The position numbers and the translations under genes were made by a program. Shown here in pieces: positions 17,298 to 26,152 of a stretch of DNA of 64,000 nt. The notes beneath the pieces are model-generated. The model did not search any database. It saw only the letters and a list, made by a program, of their open reading frames with translations, and was not told the DNA's origin. How positions within the stretch are numbered: position 1 is the first letter of the stretch; each line of letters starts with the position of its first letter. Origin of the DNA: Shewanella loihica PV-4 (GTDB taxonomy: Bacteria > Pseudomonadota > Gammaproteobacteria > Enterobacterales > Shewanellaceae); assembly GCF_000016065.1 (NCBI RefSeq), contig NC_009092.1:2604001-2668000 (forward strand), in the 5' to 3' direction.

Positions 17298-19976
17298 TTA
17301 GAACTTCTGGTTAATACGCAGATAGAAGGTACGACCCAATACATCGTATAGGTTGGTGTTCACATCGCGATAACCCGCATAGTCATACCAAGTCGGTGCT
17401 TTTTCGTCGAACAGGTTGTTCACACCCACTGTGATAGTACCGTTCCAATCATGGGTATAACCCACCTGGAAGTTATGCTTGAAGTAGCTTGGTGTGTCGA
17501 TGATGTAGTCGTAACCAAGGTCGCGCCACATTGCACCTGACTGACTACCGATATACACGGTTGTCCAAGCCGCGCTGAAATCGTTGTAGTACCAAGCCGC
17601 GGCGAAGTTACCACGCCAATCAGGATAGTCTTGCGTACCTGAGTAATCGATCTTCTCAGATTCGGCATCGGCCTGCTCTTTAAAGTCGAGGATGTGAGTA
17701 ACATCTAGCTTAAGGTTGAAGTCACCGAAGCCTGTCTCGAAGTTGTATGAAGAAGCAAAGTCAAAACCAGACGTTTCCAGCGATGCCTTGTTCACATAAC
17801 CACTTTCAAGGTACTCAATCTTACCGTCTGGGCCACGAGTCACGAAGTCAGAGCCACCGTTGATCTTCTCATCACGGATCACGTCTGATGCGCTAACGGC
17901 TTCAATTTTGTTGTCATAAGTGATTGAGTAATATGATAGTTCAACACTCCACGCATCGGTCACGTTCCAGACGCCACCCAATGTCAGTGAGTTACCCTCT
18001 TCCGCTTCTAGATTCGGGTTACCACCAAACCAAGTCTTGTGCTGGTTACCTGTAGCACAGTAGTTGGCGTCAGAATTGTTGTTGGCTTCACACCAAACCG
18101 AATCGTAGGCTTTCTCGAAACTCAGAGATTGCGACGAGAACATCTCACCCATATTTGGTGCGCGGAATGAATCACCGTAGCTAGCACGAAGCAGCAACGA
18201 ATCGACAGGGCGCCAGCTCAAACCAAACTTAGGTACAACGGCATCGAATGTAGAAGAGTTAGTCACCTGACCTTCTGCACCCGTCAAGGTACCTTCCTGC
18301 TCATAACGCTCATAACGTAGCGCCGCTGACAGTTCGAAGTTGGCAGGCAGTGCCATCTGGATTTCGGTATAGGCAGACTGACGTGTACGCTCAGCATCAA
18401 CATCGTCACCACCCGAACCACCAGAGATAATGCCAGAAGCCGACTCTGGATCAGAGGTTTGCTTGAAGTTGATCATCTCATACTCTAAACCACCTACGAT
18501 GGCCAATGAGAAATCACCTTGTTCATACAGCATGGTGCTGGCAAGGCCGTCGATCTGCGTGCTGTCGAACTTACCTTGGTATACACCAGTGTGGTTTGCG
18601 GCAGAATAGAGTGCAGTCATCTGCTGCTCCCACTCTGCATAGCTCATACCCGAGGTATTGAAGACATCATAGTTGCCAGTATCGATCTCGCTCTGAATGA
18701 TGTTGTCGTTGATCAGGTTGTAGTTAAAGGCGTTAGTGGTCGACGCAGAGTGCTGTGCGTTCAGCTCCCAATCGATACCATTACCCACGTCGGCATAGCC
18801 TACGAAGCCACCTAGAATGTCGAAACTGTTTGTTTCTGTTAGGGTGTCACGCTCACCAATCTGAACAGAGCGCATGTACAGCGTCATGTCCTTACCCGTT
18901 GGGTTATATTGGTTATCCGCGCTCATCACAGGATAGTTAGTCGATACAGGTGTACCGGCATAACGTGTGTTGGTTTCGCTCAAAGATGCGGTACCACGAC
19001 CACGGAAGCGAATGTTATCCGTGATGTCATAGTTAAAGTTGGTCATGAAAGAGTTGCGGGTCATGTCGCCAAATAGCTTGGTTACCGCGCCATAGCTGTA
19101 TAGACAGCGACCATTGTTCTGACCATCTGTGGTATCGGCAACGTTATCGGTATCGGCACACATCTCAGAGTTTGAGTAGAATGCATAGATATCATCGCCA
19201 TCGGCATCTTTCTCGCCGGTGTTATAATAGCCATTCGGCACAGAGCTAAAAGAGCTGTAGTCACCATAGCTAGGATCATCCATGTTCCAGATGTCACGGT
19301 CCATCACAGCCTTAGTGTCATAGTACTCATAGGTAAAAGTCACATTACCTTTCTCAGAGTTGAAGCCAGCCGCAATAGAGAAACGATTGGCATCACCGCC
19401 TTCTACGCTAGGCTGCTCTGTGCTGAAGTCGACTTGGAATCCATCAAACTCTTTCTTGGTAATGATGTTAATTACACCTGCTACGGCGTCTGAGCCATAA
19501 ACTGCAGATGCACCATCACGTAGGATCTCGATACGTTCAACGATTGCTAGTGGAATCTGAGATGTATCTGCCTCGGCACCCGAGCTAGAGCTGGTACCAG
19601 GCATACGACGGCCATCAAGCAATACCAAGGTAGCCTGAGAACCTAAACCACGCATGTTGACTGTTGAAGTCGCACTCGCACCCGAACCATAACCCGAAGT
19701 ACCACGCCAAGAACCAAAGGCGTTGATAGAAGAGTTATTCAATACGTCGGCAACAGTTTTTTCACCGGTCAACGCGATATCTGCCGCACTTAATACAGTC
19801 ACAGGAGACGAAGTCTCCATATCAACTTGCTTAATACGCGAACCAGTTACTTCGATGCGTTCAACTTTATCGCTTTGCTCTTCAGCAATTGCGATACCAG
19901 AAAATGCAATGCTAGATGTCGCGGCGGCAAATAAGCCTACGCGAACCGCTTTTGCTGTTAAGGTCAAAGAGTTCAT
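17298..19976 (-). CDS. TonB-dependent outer-membrane receptor
   Basis: 892-residue outer-membrane transporter. Signal peptide at residues 1-31 (ending GIAIA-EEQ). The plug domain starts with a VERIEVTGSRI TonB-box-like segment and has VNMRGLGSQATLVLLDGRRM and RIEILRDGASAVYGSDAVAGVINIITKK near 120-170. A long 22-stranded-type barrel follows and ends in the terminal aromatic YLRINQKF. The plug style, with SSPVTVLSAADI, belongs to the large group used for oligosaccharide, peptide or other nutrient uptake; substrate unknown. No Fur-like site was recognised upstream. Confidence 0.93.
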   Translation of the reverse strand: MNSLTLTAKAVRVGLFAAATSSIAFSGIAIAEEQSDKVERIEVTGSRIKQVDMETSSPVTVLSAADIALTGEKTVADVLNNSSINAFGSWRGTSGYGSGASATSTVNMRGLGSQATLVLLDGRRMPGTSSSSGAEADTSQIPLAIVERIEILRDGASAVYGSDAVAGVINIITKKEFDGFQVDFSTEQPSVEGGDANRFSIAAGFNSEKGNVTFTYEYYDTKAVMDRDIWNMDDPSYGDYSSFSSVPNGYYNTGEKDADGDDIYAFYSNSEMCADTDNVADTTDGQNNGRCLYSYGAVTKLFGDMTRNSFMTNFNYDITDNIRFRGRGTASLSETNTRYAGTPVSTNYPVMSADNQYNPTGKDMTLYMRSVQIGERDTLTETNSFDILGGFVGYADVGNGIDWELNAQHSASTTNAFNYNLINDNIIQSEIDTGNYDVFNTSGMSYAEWEQQMTALYSAANHTGVYQGKFDSTQIDGLASTMLYEQGDFSLAIVGGLEYEMINFKQTSDPESASGIISGGSGGDDVDAERTRQSAYTEIQMALPANFELSAALRYERYEQEGTLTGAEGQVTNSSTFDAVVPKFGLSWRPVDSLLLRASYGDSFRAPNMGEMFSSQSLSFEKAYDSVWCEANNNSDANYCATGNQHKTWFGGNPNLEAEEGNSLTLGGVWNVTDAWSVELSYYSITYDNKIEAVSASDVIRDEKINGGSDFVTRGPDGKIEYLESGYVNKASLETSGFDFASSYNFETGFGDFNLKLDVTHILDFKEQADAESEKIDYSGTQDYPDWRGNFAAAWYYNDFSAAWTTVYIGSQSGAMWRDLGYDYIIDTPSYFKHNFQVGYTHDWNGTITVGVNNLFDEKAPTWYDYAGYRDVNTNLYDVLGRTFYLRINQKF

Positions 19977-20566
19977 ATGTTTCCCTCACAATACGAAACC
20001 AGACAATCTGAGTTTCGATCATTAATTTATTTTTTATTTTTAAAATAAGAAGAATGTCCTTCGGTGAAGATATTGTGAAAAAAGATAAAATAAGTCAACG
20101 CAGTTAACATGAAAATAACCACAATGATAAACATTGATACAACTCGATAATAAAAACCGATAACCCTCAACCGCCAAAAACAACACACACACTTGATTTA
20201 CAACGAGTTTTCATAACAGCCAGGATTATCAGAAAATGTAAAAATGAAAAAACAATCAGACGATACAAATTAATACGTCTGTACCAAATATGTTTAATAG
20301 TTTAACGAAAGATCAATTAAATATAAAAAACAACCACAAAAGTAACAATGTAAAATAATGTATCTCGATAGTAAGAAATGGTAAACAACAATTTTAACAA
20401 CAAAAACATTAAAATTTATCTATTACGCACCTTAACCTTTACCTTAAAAATAAATTAAAAATCCACAGAATTAGAAAGAATTGACATTCAGGATATTTGA
20501 CTAAACAAAATGCGAAAATACAGAAGTGATAAAGACCAAATGATGTCTCACTCGGTCTTAAATAGG
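19977..20566. other. AT-rich intergenic region
   Basis: 590 bases, markedly more AT-rich than the surroundings, between the receptor promoter region and the 3' end of the beta-propeller gene. No gene, clear terminator or repeat seen. It carries the receptor's promoter and possibly regulator sites I cannot identify. Confidence 0.5.
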
Positions 20567-21481
20567 TTAAAGGGCAATTTTAGCGAAATAAATGGCGCAG
20601 TCGCCTTCGTGGGAGGAGTAATAACTGACCATCAAGATATTGTCACTGAGCACGACACCGGCATAACTGGTGTCGCCGCCCGAAGGCAGGGTGAGCAACT
20701 CCGCTATTTGCGCGCTTTGTCTGTCGATCGCCACCAGAGCGGTACGCACACGACCATCATAGAGGCGCACCACGCCATAAAGCTGACCTTGATAGAGAAA
20801 GGTTACGGGTCCCCCTACGCGGCAATTCGCCGTTTGCCAATGCCACTGGGTATATGGAGGCGCTGACTCGCCCAGCAATGCACGCTCATCGGTCAGCCAC
20901 AGTGGATCCCGGCGCAGCAGACAGATGGCTTTGTCTTCCTCGTCGAACACTAAACCAGACTCATTGACATAACCGGCCTGACTAAGCTTCTCCACCAGGG
21001 GATAAAAATCGGTATTAGCGTCACTCTTATACAGCGCCGCATAGCCATCATGTTCATGACAATAATAGGCTATGCCATAGAAGTAGCCCTTGTGGGGCGT
21101 GATGCGCCACAGCCACTCTCTCTCTTTCACCAGCGCCCTTGGCGCAGACCAATGTATCCCATCATCAGACTGCCAGCAGTAAGAGCGCATGCCCTCACCC
21201 TTGCCCTCATGCATAGCGGCGCCGCCAAACAGAAACAGGCTATCCCCCTCGATCACCAGTTTACCGTCCCTAAGGTCGGCAAAATCGGCCTCGATGAGGG
21301 CAACACTATGCCAGTCTTGTCCATCATTATCGGTGCATAGGATCCGCAGCGCGCCATCAGGTGACACATGGGCACTGGCTTCCCTGAATACGCAATAGAG
21401 CTTGCCGCGATAGAGAGCAAGATCGGTAAAGGCATTGTGAGCCGACTTATCCCATATTTTGGTGACTGAGCATAATTTCAT
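20567..21481 (-). CDS. Sialidase-fold beta-propeller protein
   Basis: 304 residues from ATG 21481 (MKLCSVTKIWDKSAHNAF), chosen because AGGAAG lies 7 bases upstream; the frame continues 19 codons further. Two Asp-box-like motifs, TDNDGQDWHS and QSDDGIHWSAP, indicate a BNR/sialidase-type propeller. RDGKLVIEGDSLFLFGG, YVNESGLVFDEEDKAICLLRRD and VGGPVTFLYQGQLYGVVRLYDG look like successive blades. No signal peptide, so probably cytoplasmic. A glycoside-acting role is possible, but the substrate is unknown. A MITE lies 73 bases upstream. Confidence 0.72.
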   Translation of the reverse strand: MKLCSVTKIWDKSAHNAFTDLALYRGKLYCVFREASAHVSPDGALRILCTDNDGQDWHSVALIEADFADLRDGKLVIEGDSLFLFGGAAMHEGKGEGMRSYCWQSDDGIHWSAPRALVKEREWLWRITPHKGYFYGIAYYCHEHDGYAALYKSDANTDFYPLVEKLSQAGYVNESGLVFDEEDKAICLLRRDPLWLTDERALLGESAPPYTQWHWQTANCRVGGPVTFLYQGQLYGVVRLYDGRVRTALVAIDRQSAQIAELLTLPSGGDTSYAGVVLSDNILMVSYYSSHEGDCAIYFAKIAL

Positions 21482-21553
21482 CTTGCGCTTCCTGAAGCTA
21501 ATAAGCTTCATCATGGCTGACGACGACAGATGACTCAAGTCTGTGAGGCTTAG

Positions 21554-21720
21554 GGAAGGTGCGAATAAGTCCCGTGCTTGCTCTGCGTGTGCTTAAAGTG
21601 GGTAGATGCAAGGCACAGTTTGCAGCGAATGGTCCTAGTCCTTCGCAAGAACTGTAACGCAGTAAATACCACTGTAAGCCTCGCCCTGCGGGGCTTTGCG
21701 ACGACTTGTTCGCACCTTCC
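21554..21720. mobile_element. IS5-derived MITE, 167 bp
   Basis: Terminal inverted repeats GGAAGGTGCGAATAAGTC and, at the right end as its complement, GGAAGGTGCGAACAAGTC (17 of 18 match). These match the known ends of IS5. TTAG occurs directly outside both ends (21550-21553 and 21721-21724), a 4-bp duplication of the YTAR type used by IS5. The interior is too short for a transposase. It lies between the rluB terminator and the propeller gene. Confidence 0.85.
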
Positions 21721-21743
21721 TTAGGCAACACTAGAAAAAGGCA

Positions 21744-21770
21744 TAAAAAAAGCCGCACGAGGCGGCTTTT
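21744..21770 (-). terminator. Terminator after rluB
   Basis: A-run, GCCGC-ACGA-GGCGGC, TTTT on the plus strand; on the minus strand it lies 13 bases after the rluB stop and ends in seven Ts. Confidence 0.85.
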
Positions 21771-21783
21771 ACTACACACTTTT

Positions 21784-22650
21784 TTAGCTGCGTTGACGCG
21801 GCGTTTTACCCGCTGTGGTCTTGTGCTTACGCACGGCGCGGCGGATCTTGGCGCTTTTCACCTTGGCGCGGGCCACACTGTGTTTGTCTGTACCCAGCAG
21901 GGTGCGCGTCTCCTCATCCATGCCGGCCAGCTTACGCAGATAGTTCACCTGCTCAATTGGCAGCTCGACCCAACCACCTCGAGGCAGGGATTTAGGCAGA
22001 TCTATCATGCCGTAGCGAATACGGATCAGGCGGCTCACCTGCACTTCCTGTGATTCCCACAGGCGGCGAACCTCACGGTTACGGCCTTCGGCCAGCGACA
22101 CATGCCACCATTTATTCATGCCCTCGCCACCGGCTGGCTTTATCTTATCGAAATGCGCCGGGCCATCTTCCAAGGTTACGCCGCTGCGCAGACGCTGAAT
22201 GCAGGCATCGGTCACCTCTCCAAAGGTGCGCACGGCGTATTCACGCTCCACCTCATGAGACGGGTGCATCAGGCGGTTGGCCAGCTCACCGTCAGAGGTA
22301 AACAGCAACAAGCCTGAGGTGTTGATATCCAGACGACCTACCGCAACCCAGCGAGAATCTCGGGTCTTAGGCAGACGGTCGAATACCGTCGGGCGCCCTT
22401 CGGGATCTTTGCGGCTGCAGATCTCCCCTTCAGGCTTGTGATAGGCGATCACACGGCACACCAAGTCGTCTTCCGACTTAATAGATACCGTACGACCATC
22501 GATACGCACCTTGGCATCGGCCTCGATACGATCACCAAGTTTGGCAATTTCACCGTCTATACTAACTCGACCTGCAGCAATCCATGCCTCCATCTCACGA
22601 CGGGAGCCATGGCCTGCACGGGCCAAGACTTTCTGCAATTTTTCACTCAT
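21784..22650 (-). CDS. rluB: 23S rRNA pseudouridine(2605) synthase
   Basis: RluB modifies U2605 of 23S rRNA. From ATG 22650 it has 288 residues. The N-terminal S4 domain reads [31 protein letters not shown]; the catalytic aspartate lies in [37 protein letters not shown]. The C-terminus is basic ([20 protein letters not shown]), as in E. coli. Upstream in-frame codons overlap scpB and are discounted. The start lies just inside the scpB 3' end (8-bp overlap). Confidence 0.95.
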   Translation of the reverse strand: MSEKLQKVLARAGHGSRREMEAWIAAGRVSIDGEIAKLGDRIEADAKVRIDGRTVSIKSEDDLVCRVIAYHKPEGEICSRKDPEGRPTVFDRLPKTRDSRWVAVGRLDINTSGLLLFTSDGELANRLMHPSHEVEREYAVRTFGEVTDACIQRLRSGVTLEDGPAHFDKIKPAGGEGMNKWWHVSLAEGRNREVRRLWESQEVQVSRLIRIRYGMIDLPKSLPRGGWVELPIEQVNYLRKLAGMDEETRTLLGTDKHSVARAKVKSAKIRRAVRKHKTTAGKTPRQRS

Positions 22651-23275
22651 TAGTAGACTCTTCATCGGTTTGAGGCGCTGTGTTGTCAGGGGTCGAGTCG
22701 ACCGCCTGGGTTTGTCCAAACAGCGCCGCTAGTGACTCGGCATCGGATAAGGGAGGAAGGTCCGCTATCCTGTCCAAGCCAAAATAGGCTAAAAATTCAT
22801 TTGTGGTCGCATAGAGCGCGGGCCTGCCCGGTACCTCTTTATGACCGATTATCTTAATCCAATGTCTATCGGATAGACTCTTTATGATGTGGCTTCCCAC
22901 CGCCACACCACGAACAAACTCAATATCGGCACGAGTAACCGGCTGACGATAGGCGATCACCGCCAGCGTTTCCAGCGTCGCTCGCGAATAGCGCGGCGCC
23001 TTCTCCTGCCACAGAGGCTGCAAATAAGGGCTCAAGGTCTCGATGGACTGAAAACGATATCCGCCCGCCACCTTGACTAACTCTATGCCGCGCCCCTGAT
23101 AATCCTGCTGCAACTCCTCAATGGCCGCCTTCACTTTGGCGCGGGAGACGCTAAAGTTGGCCAGCACACTCTCATTTAGGTGCTTGATAGAGACAGTCCT
23201 AGCCATCACAAACAGACTGGCTTCAATCAGCTGTTTGAGCTGATCCGGATTTATTTGCAGTTTCTTACTCGACAA
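22643..23275 (-). CDS. scpB: Segregation and condensation protein B
   Basis: Winged-helix kite protein of the SMC-ScpAB complex for chromosome organisation. 210 residues. The core shows [34 protein letters not shown] and [25 protein letters not shown], the most conserved ScpB block, at about 95-125. The acidic tail [16 protein letters not shown] segment is variable. It directly abuts scpA upstream (stop and start adjacent) and overlaps rluB downstream. Confidence 0.94.
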   Translation of the reverse strand: MSSKKLQINPDQLKQLIEASLFVMARTVSIKHLNESVLANFSVSRAKVKAAIEELQQDYQGRGIELVKVAGGYRFQSIETLSPYLQPLWQEKAPRYSRATLETLAVIAYRQPVTRADIEFVRGVAVGSHIIKSLSDRHWIKIIGHKEVPGRPALYATTNEFLAYFGLDRIADLPPLSDAESLAALFGQTQAVDSTPDNTAPQTDEESTNE

Positions 23276-24064
23276 TCAATAGGCCCTAACATGTATGGTC
23301 GACAGCGGCTGCGCCTGGATCAGATCGACCAAAAGCTCTTTCACCAGCTCCATCAGCGCAAGAAAGCTCACCACCACGCCAGCTCGCCCCTCAGAAACAT
23401 CAAATAGCTGCTCAAAAGGCACATAGGACTTGCCTTCTAGCATAGCCAATATTTGCGTCATGCGTTCCCGTGTCGACAGATGCTCACGCTGCACATGGTG
23501 ATGCTCTGTGGCCTCGACCCGCTTTAACACGGCGGCAAAGGCACCGGCCAACTCCACTAGAGAAACAGACGGCGGCACTAACACAGGCTTGATATCAGGC
23601 GCCGGCAACACCTTAGCCTGAAACACATCTCGCTCGAGTCGCGGCAAGGCATCTAGCCTTTGCTGCGCGTCTTTAATCACCTCGTAGGCCTTAAGCTGTC
23701 TGATCAGCTGGGCACGGGGATCGGCCTCATCTTCCTCTGCAAGTTCGGGTCTTGGCAGCAAGAGGCGCGACTTGATCTCGGCCAGGGTGGCGGCCATCAC
23801 CAGATAGTCGGCGGCTAGTTCCACCCTGGCCCCCTGCAACAGCTCGATATACTCAAGATATTGATCCGTCACCGGCGCAATGGCCATCTCGACCACATCC
23901 AGTTTCTGCTTACGGATCAGATAGAGCAGCAGATCCAGCGGGCCTTCGAAAGACTCGAGAAACACCTCTAGCGCCTCGGGCGGAATAAAGAGATCCGCCG
24001 GCAGCTCCTTAACGGGCTCGCCCCTGACCACGGCCAAAGGTAAACTTTGCTGAGTCCCCTGCAT
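23276..24064 (-). CDS. scpA: Segregation and condensation protein A
   Basis: Kleisin subunit of the SMC-ScpAB complex. 262 residues; the N-terminal SMC-neck-binding region has FEGPLDLLLYLIRKQKLDVVEMAIAPVTDQYLEYIE, the ScpA signature, at about 38-75; LAADYLVMAATLAEIKSRLLLP follows. A C-terminal winged helix (VVSFLALMELVKELLVDL) binds SMC heads. First gene of scpA-scpB-rluB. The presence of ScpAB (rather than MukBEF alone) fits Shewanella-like species. Confidence 0.95.
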   Translation of the reverse strand: MQGTQQSLPLAVVRGEPVKELPADLFIPPEALEVFLESFEGPLDLLLYLIRKQKLDVVEMAIAPVTDQYLEYIELLQGARVELAADYLVMAATLAEIKSRLLLPRPELAEEDEADPRAQLIRQLKAYEVIKDAQQRLDALPRLERDVFQAKVLPAPDIKPVLVPPSVSLVELAGAFAAVLKRVEATEHHHVQREHLSTRERMTQILAMLEGKSYVPFEQLFDVSEGRAGVVVSFLALMELVKELLVDLIQAQPLSTIHVRAY

Positions 24065-24227
24065 CCGCTCTCCAAGTCAGCAGACAGGCATTTGCCTGCC
24101 ACAGGCTAAAGGTTAGATAATAACGATAAATTACCGCCATTTAGGGCGAATAATCACCGGTTTCTGGCGAGGCTAATCGACACCAAACGCGCGATTATAC
24201 CTGCAAATTTGACCAATAGACAGGGCT

Positions 24228-24848
24228 TTAGCCAAACTGGCTAACATCACCTGCACCTTCACGTAAGATCTCGATATCGCCCTCTGAGAGATCGATAACC
24301 GTAGTCGGTTTCTCACCCAGATAACCGCCATGAATAATCACGTCTACCTGATGCTCGAGGATGTCACGGATATGCTCGGGATCTGACTCGGTAAACTCTT
24401 CACCCGGCAGGATAAGACTGGTAGACATCAGCGGTGCATCGAGCGCCTCAAGCAGCGCCAGGGCAATCACATTGTCTGGCACGCGAATACCAATAGTCTT
24501 CTTCTTCGGGTTCTGTAGGCGCTTAGGCACCTCTTTGGTGGCCTTGAAGATGAAGGTAAAAGGACCAGGGGTGTTGTGCTTAAGCACGCGGTAAGCCTGG
24601 TTATCCACCCTGGCATAGGTTGCCAGCTCAGACTGATCACGCACCATCAGCGAGAAGTTATGGTCGTTCTCAATCTGACGAATACGCACTATGCGGGTCA
24701 TCGCATCTTTCTCACCCAGCAGACAACCTAGGGCATAGCCAGAGTCTGTGGGATAGACCACGACTCCGCCCTGCTTGATCACATTGACCGCCTGATTAAT
24801 CAGACGAACCTGAGGATTTTCCTCATGTACATAAAAAAATTGACTCAT
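24228..24848 (-). CDS. yciO: YciO, YrdC/Sua5-family protein
   Basis: 206-residue member of the YrdC/Sua5 family, which in other members makes threonylcarbamoyl-AMP for tRNA t6A; YciO itself is a distinct, less-defined branch. Start at ATG 24848 (MSQFFYVHEENPQVRLINQA). Conserved features: VVYPTDSGYALGCLLG, the KxR-like RIRQIENDHNFSLMVRD, NTPGPFTFIFKA and GIRVPDN. The ATG overlaps the yciV stop by three bases (ATGA), so the pair is coupled. Confidence 0.92.
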   Translation of the reverse strand: MSQFFYVHEENPQVRLINQAVNVIKQGGVVVYPTDSGYALGCLLGEKDAMTRIVRIRQIENDHNFSLMVRDQSELATYARVDNQAYRVLKHNTPGPFTFIFKATKEVPKRLQNPKKKTIGIRVPDNVIALALLEALDAPLMSTSLILPGEEFTESDPEHIRDILEHQVDVIIHGGYLGEKPTTVIDLSEGDIEILREGAGDVSQFG

Positions 24849-25705
24849 GGGTTTCCCATCCAATTATCCATTTGCCACACCCAATCGACACCTTGGGGTT
24901 GGAACATATTTCTACCTAACTCGAGCCAGCTACCGGGAAAATGAAAATCGCTTCCCAGCGAGGCATGCAGTTCATTTAGCCGACTCAAGGCTATTAAGTT
25001 GTTACGATCGTCCAGGGTCTGCTGCCCCAGCACCACTTCCATGGCATCGCCACCGGCGGCCTTAAATTCACGCACCAAACGCTTTAACCATTTGGCCGAC
25101 AACTTGTAGCCGCTAGGATGTGCCAGCACGGCGACGCCGCCCGCCTCATGAATGATGGCGATAGCGGTTTCCATGTCAGACCAATTGTTTGGCACATAGC
25201 CTGTCTTGCCCCGGGCCAGGTATTTCTTGAACACGGCGGCAGCATTGGTAGCATAGCCGTTGTCCGCCAGCCAGCGTGCATAATGGCCACGACTCAGCGC
25301 AGCACCTTCGGCTAACGCCTTAGCCCCTTCATAGGCGCCGCTGATGCCCGCCTTCTCCAGGCGCACGCCTATCTCCATCGCCCGCGCCTCACGCAAGGCC
25401 CTCTGCTGGGTCAGGAAGGTATCCAGCCCCTGATGTTCAGGGTCAATATTCAAGGCGACGATATGAATATCGAAGTTATTCCAGCGGGTAGAGATCTCGC
25501 AGCCGTTAATCAGAGTTAGAGGCTCTGCTTGACTGTCGTTGAAGCTGTGGGCTTCCTTAAGACCGGCTAAGGTATCGTGATCGGTAATGGCCAGCATCTG
25601 CACCCCATTATCCAGGGCACGGGCCACTAATTCTGACGGGGTTAACTGGCCGTCGGATGCCGTGGTGTGGCTGTGAAGATCGATTAAACGCGTTTCATCT
25701 GTCAT
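24845..25705 (-). CDS. yciV: PHP-domain phosphoesterase YciV (RNase AM)
   Basis: 286-residue PHP-fold metal-dependent phosphoesterase; the E. coli orthologue hydrolyses 3',5'-nucleotide bisphosphates and trims RNA 5' ends. Metal-binding residues are visible: DLHSHTTASDGQLTP (H-x-H), ITDHDTL, NGCEIS, VAVLAHPSGY and GSDFHFPG. Divergent from the trp operon, as in E. coli, and coupled to yciO. Confidence 0.93.
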   Translation of the reverse strand: MTDETRLIDLHSHTTASDGQLTPSELVARALDNGVQMLAITDHDTLAGLKEAHSFNDSQAEPLTLINGCEISTRWNNFDIHIVALNIDPEHQGLDTFLTQQRALREARAMEIGVRLEKAGISGAYEGAKALAEGAALSRGHYARWLADNGYATNAAAVFKKYLARGKTGYVPNNWSDMETAIAIIHEAGGVAVLAHPSGYKLSAKWLKRLVREFKAAGGDAMEVVLGQQTLDDRNNLIALSRLNELHASLGSDFHFPGSWLELGRNMFQPQGVDWVWQMDNWMGNP

Positions 25706-25852
25706 CCCTTTATTCTACTCGACTTTGTTATTAGAAACATCTAATTGGATGAAAATGGACGAAATTGCATGAGATTCGTTAAATCTCCTCGGTAATCACT
25801 ACAGATTGTGATCTTAAAGTGCTAAATAACAGCCAAATAGAAAAATATTCAA

Positions 25853-25882
25853 TTGACAAGGCTGCGGGGGGGATGTTTTTAT
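25853..25882 (+). promoter_or_regulatory. Probable trp operon promoter
   Basis: TTGACA at 25853-25858, then 18 bases to TTTTAT (25877-25882), with TATATA just beyond as an alternative. It lies about 45-75 bases before trpL. The -10 is not consensus and no clear TrpR palindrome was found. Confidence 0.45.
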
Positions 25883-25927
25883 ATAGCCATCAACAAGATT
25901 TTACCTTTACATGAGATAGACACTGAA

Positions 25928-25981
25928 ATGACGACGCAGCTATTCAACAACATCAACTGGTGGTGGCACTTCCCAACATAG
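25928..25981 (+). CDS. trpL: trp leader peptide
   Basis: 17-residue peptide MTTQLFNNINWWWHFPT with three consecutive Trp codons at positions 11-13, followed by TAG. Ribosome stalling at these codons when charged tRNA-Trp is scarce would favour the antiterminator: GCGGG at 25981-25985 can pair with CCCGC of the terminator stem. Confidence 0.92.
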   Translation: MTTQLFNNINWWWHFPT

Positions 25982-26029
25982 CGGGTGGTGTGAATTTCTG
26001 TGCTCATGTAAAAGAGACAAGATTTAAAC

Positions 26030-26058
26030 AAAAAGCCCGCACTCGATGCGGGCTTTTT
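26030..26058 (+). terminator. trp attenuator terminator
   Basis: A-run, AGCCCGCA-CTCGA-TGCGGGCT, T-run, 95 bases before trpE. Its left arm is the segment that can alternatively pair with GCGGG at 25981-25985. Confidence 0.9.
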
Positions 26059-26152
26059 GCATTTAATCGCCTAATTTTATTAATAGATTTATAAACGACT
26101 AACCCAAATATATAAACAAGTTAGTCCAATATCGGCAAGTAGGAGCGCAAAT

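Noticed and set aside
25706..25927. TrpR operator upstream of trpL
   Set aside because: No palindrome close to the known TrpR consensus could be found by eye.
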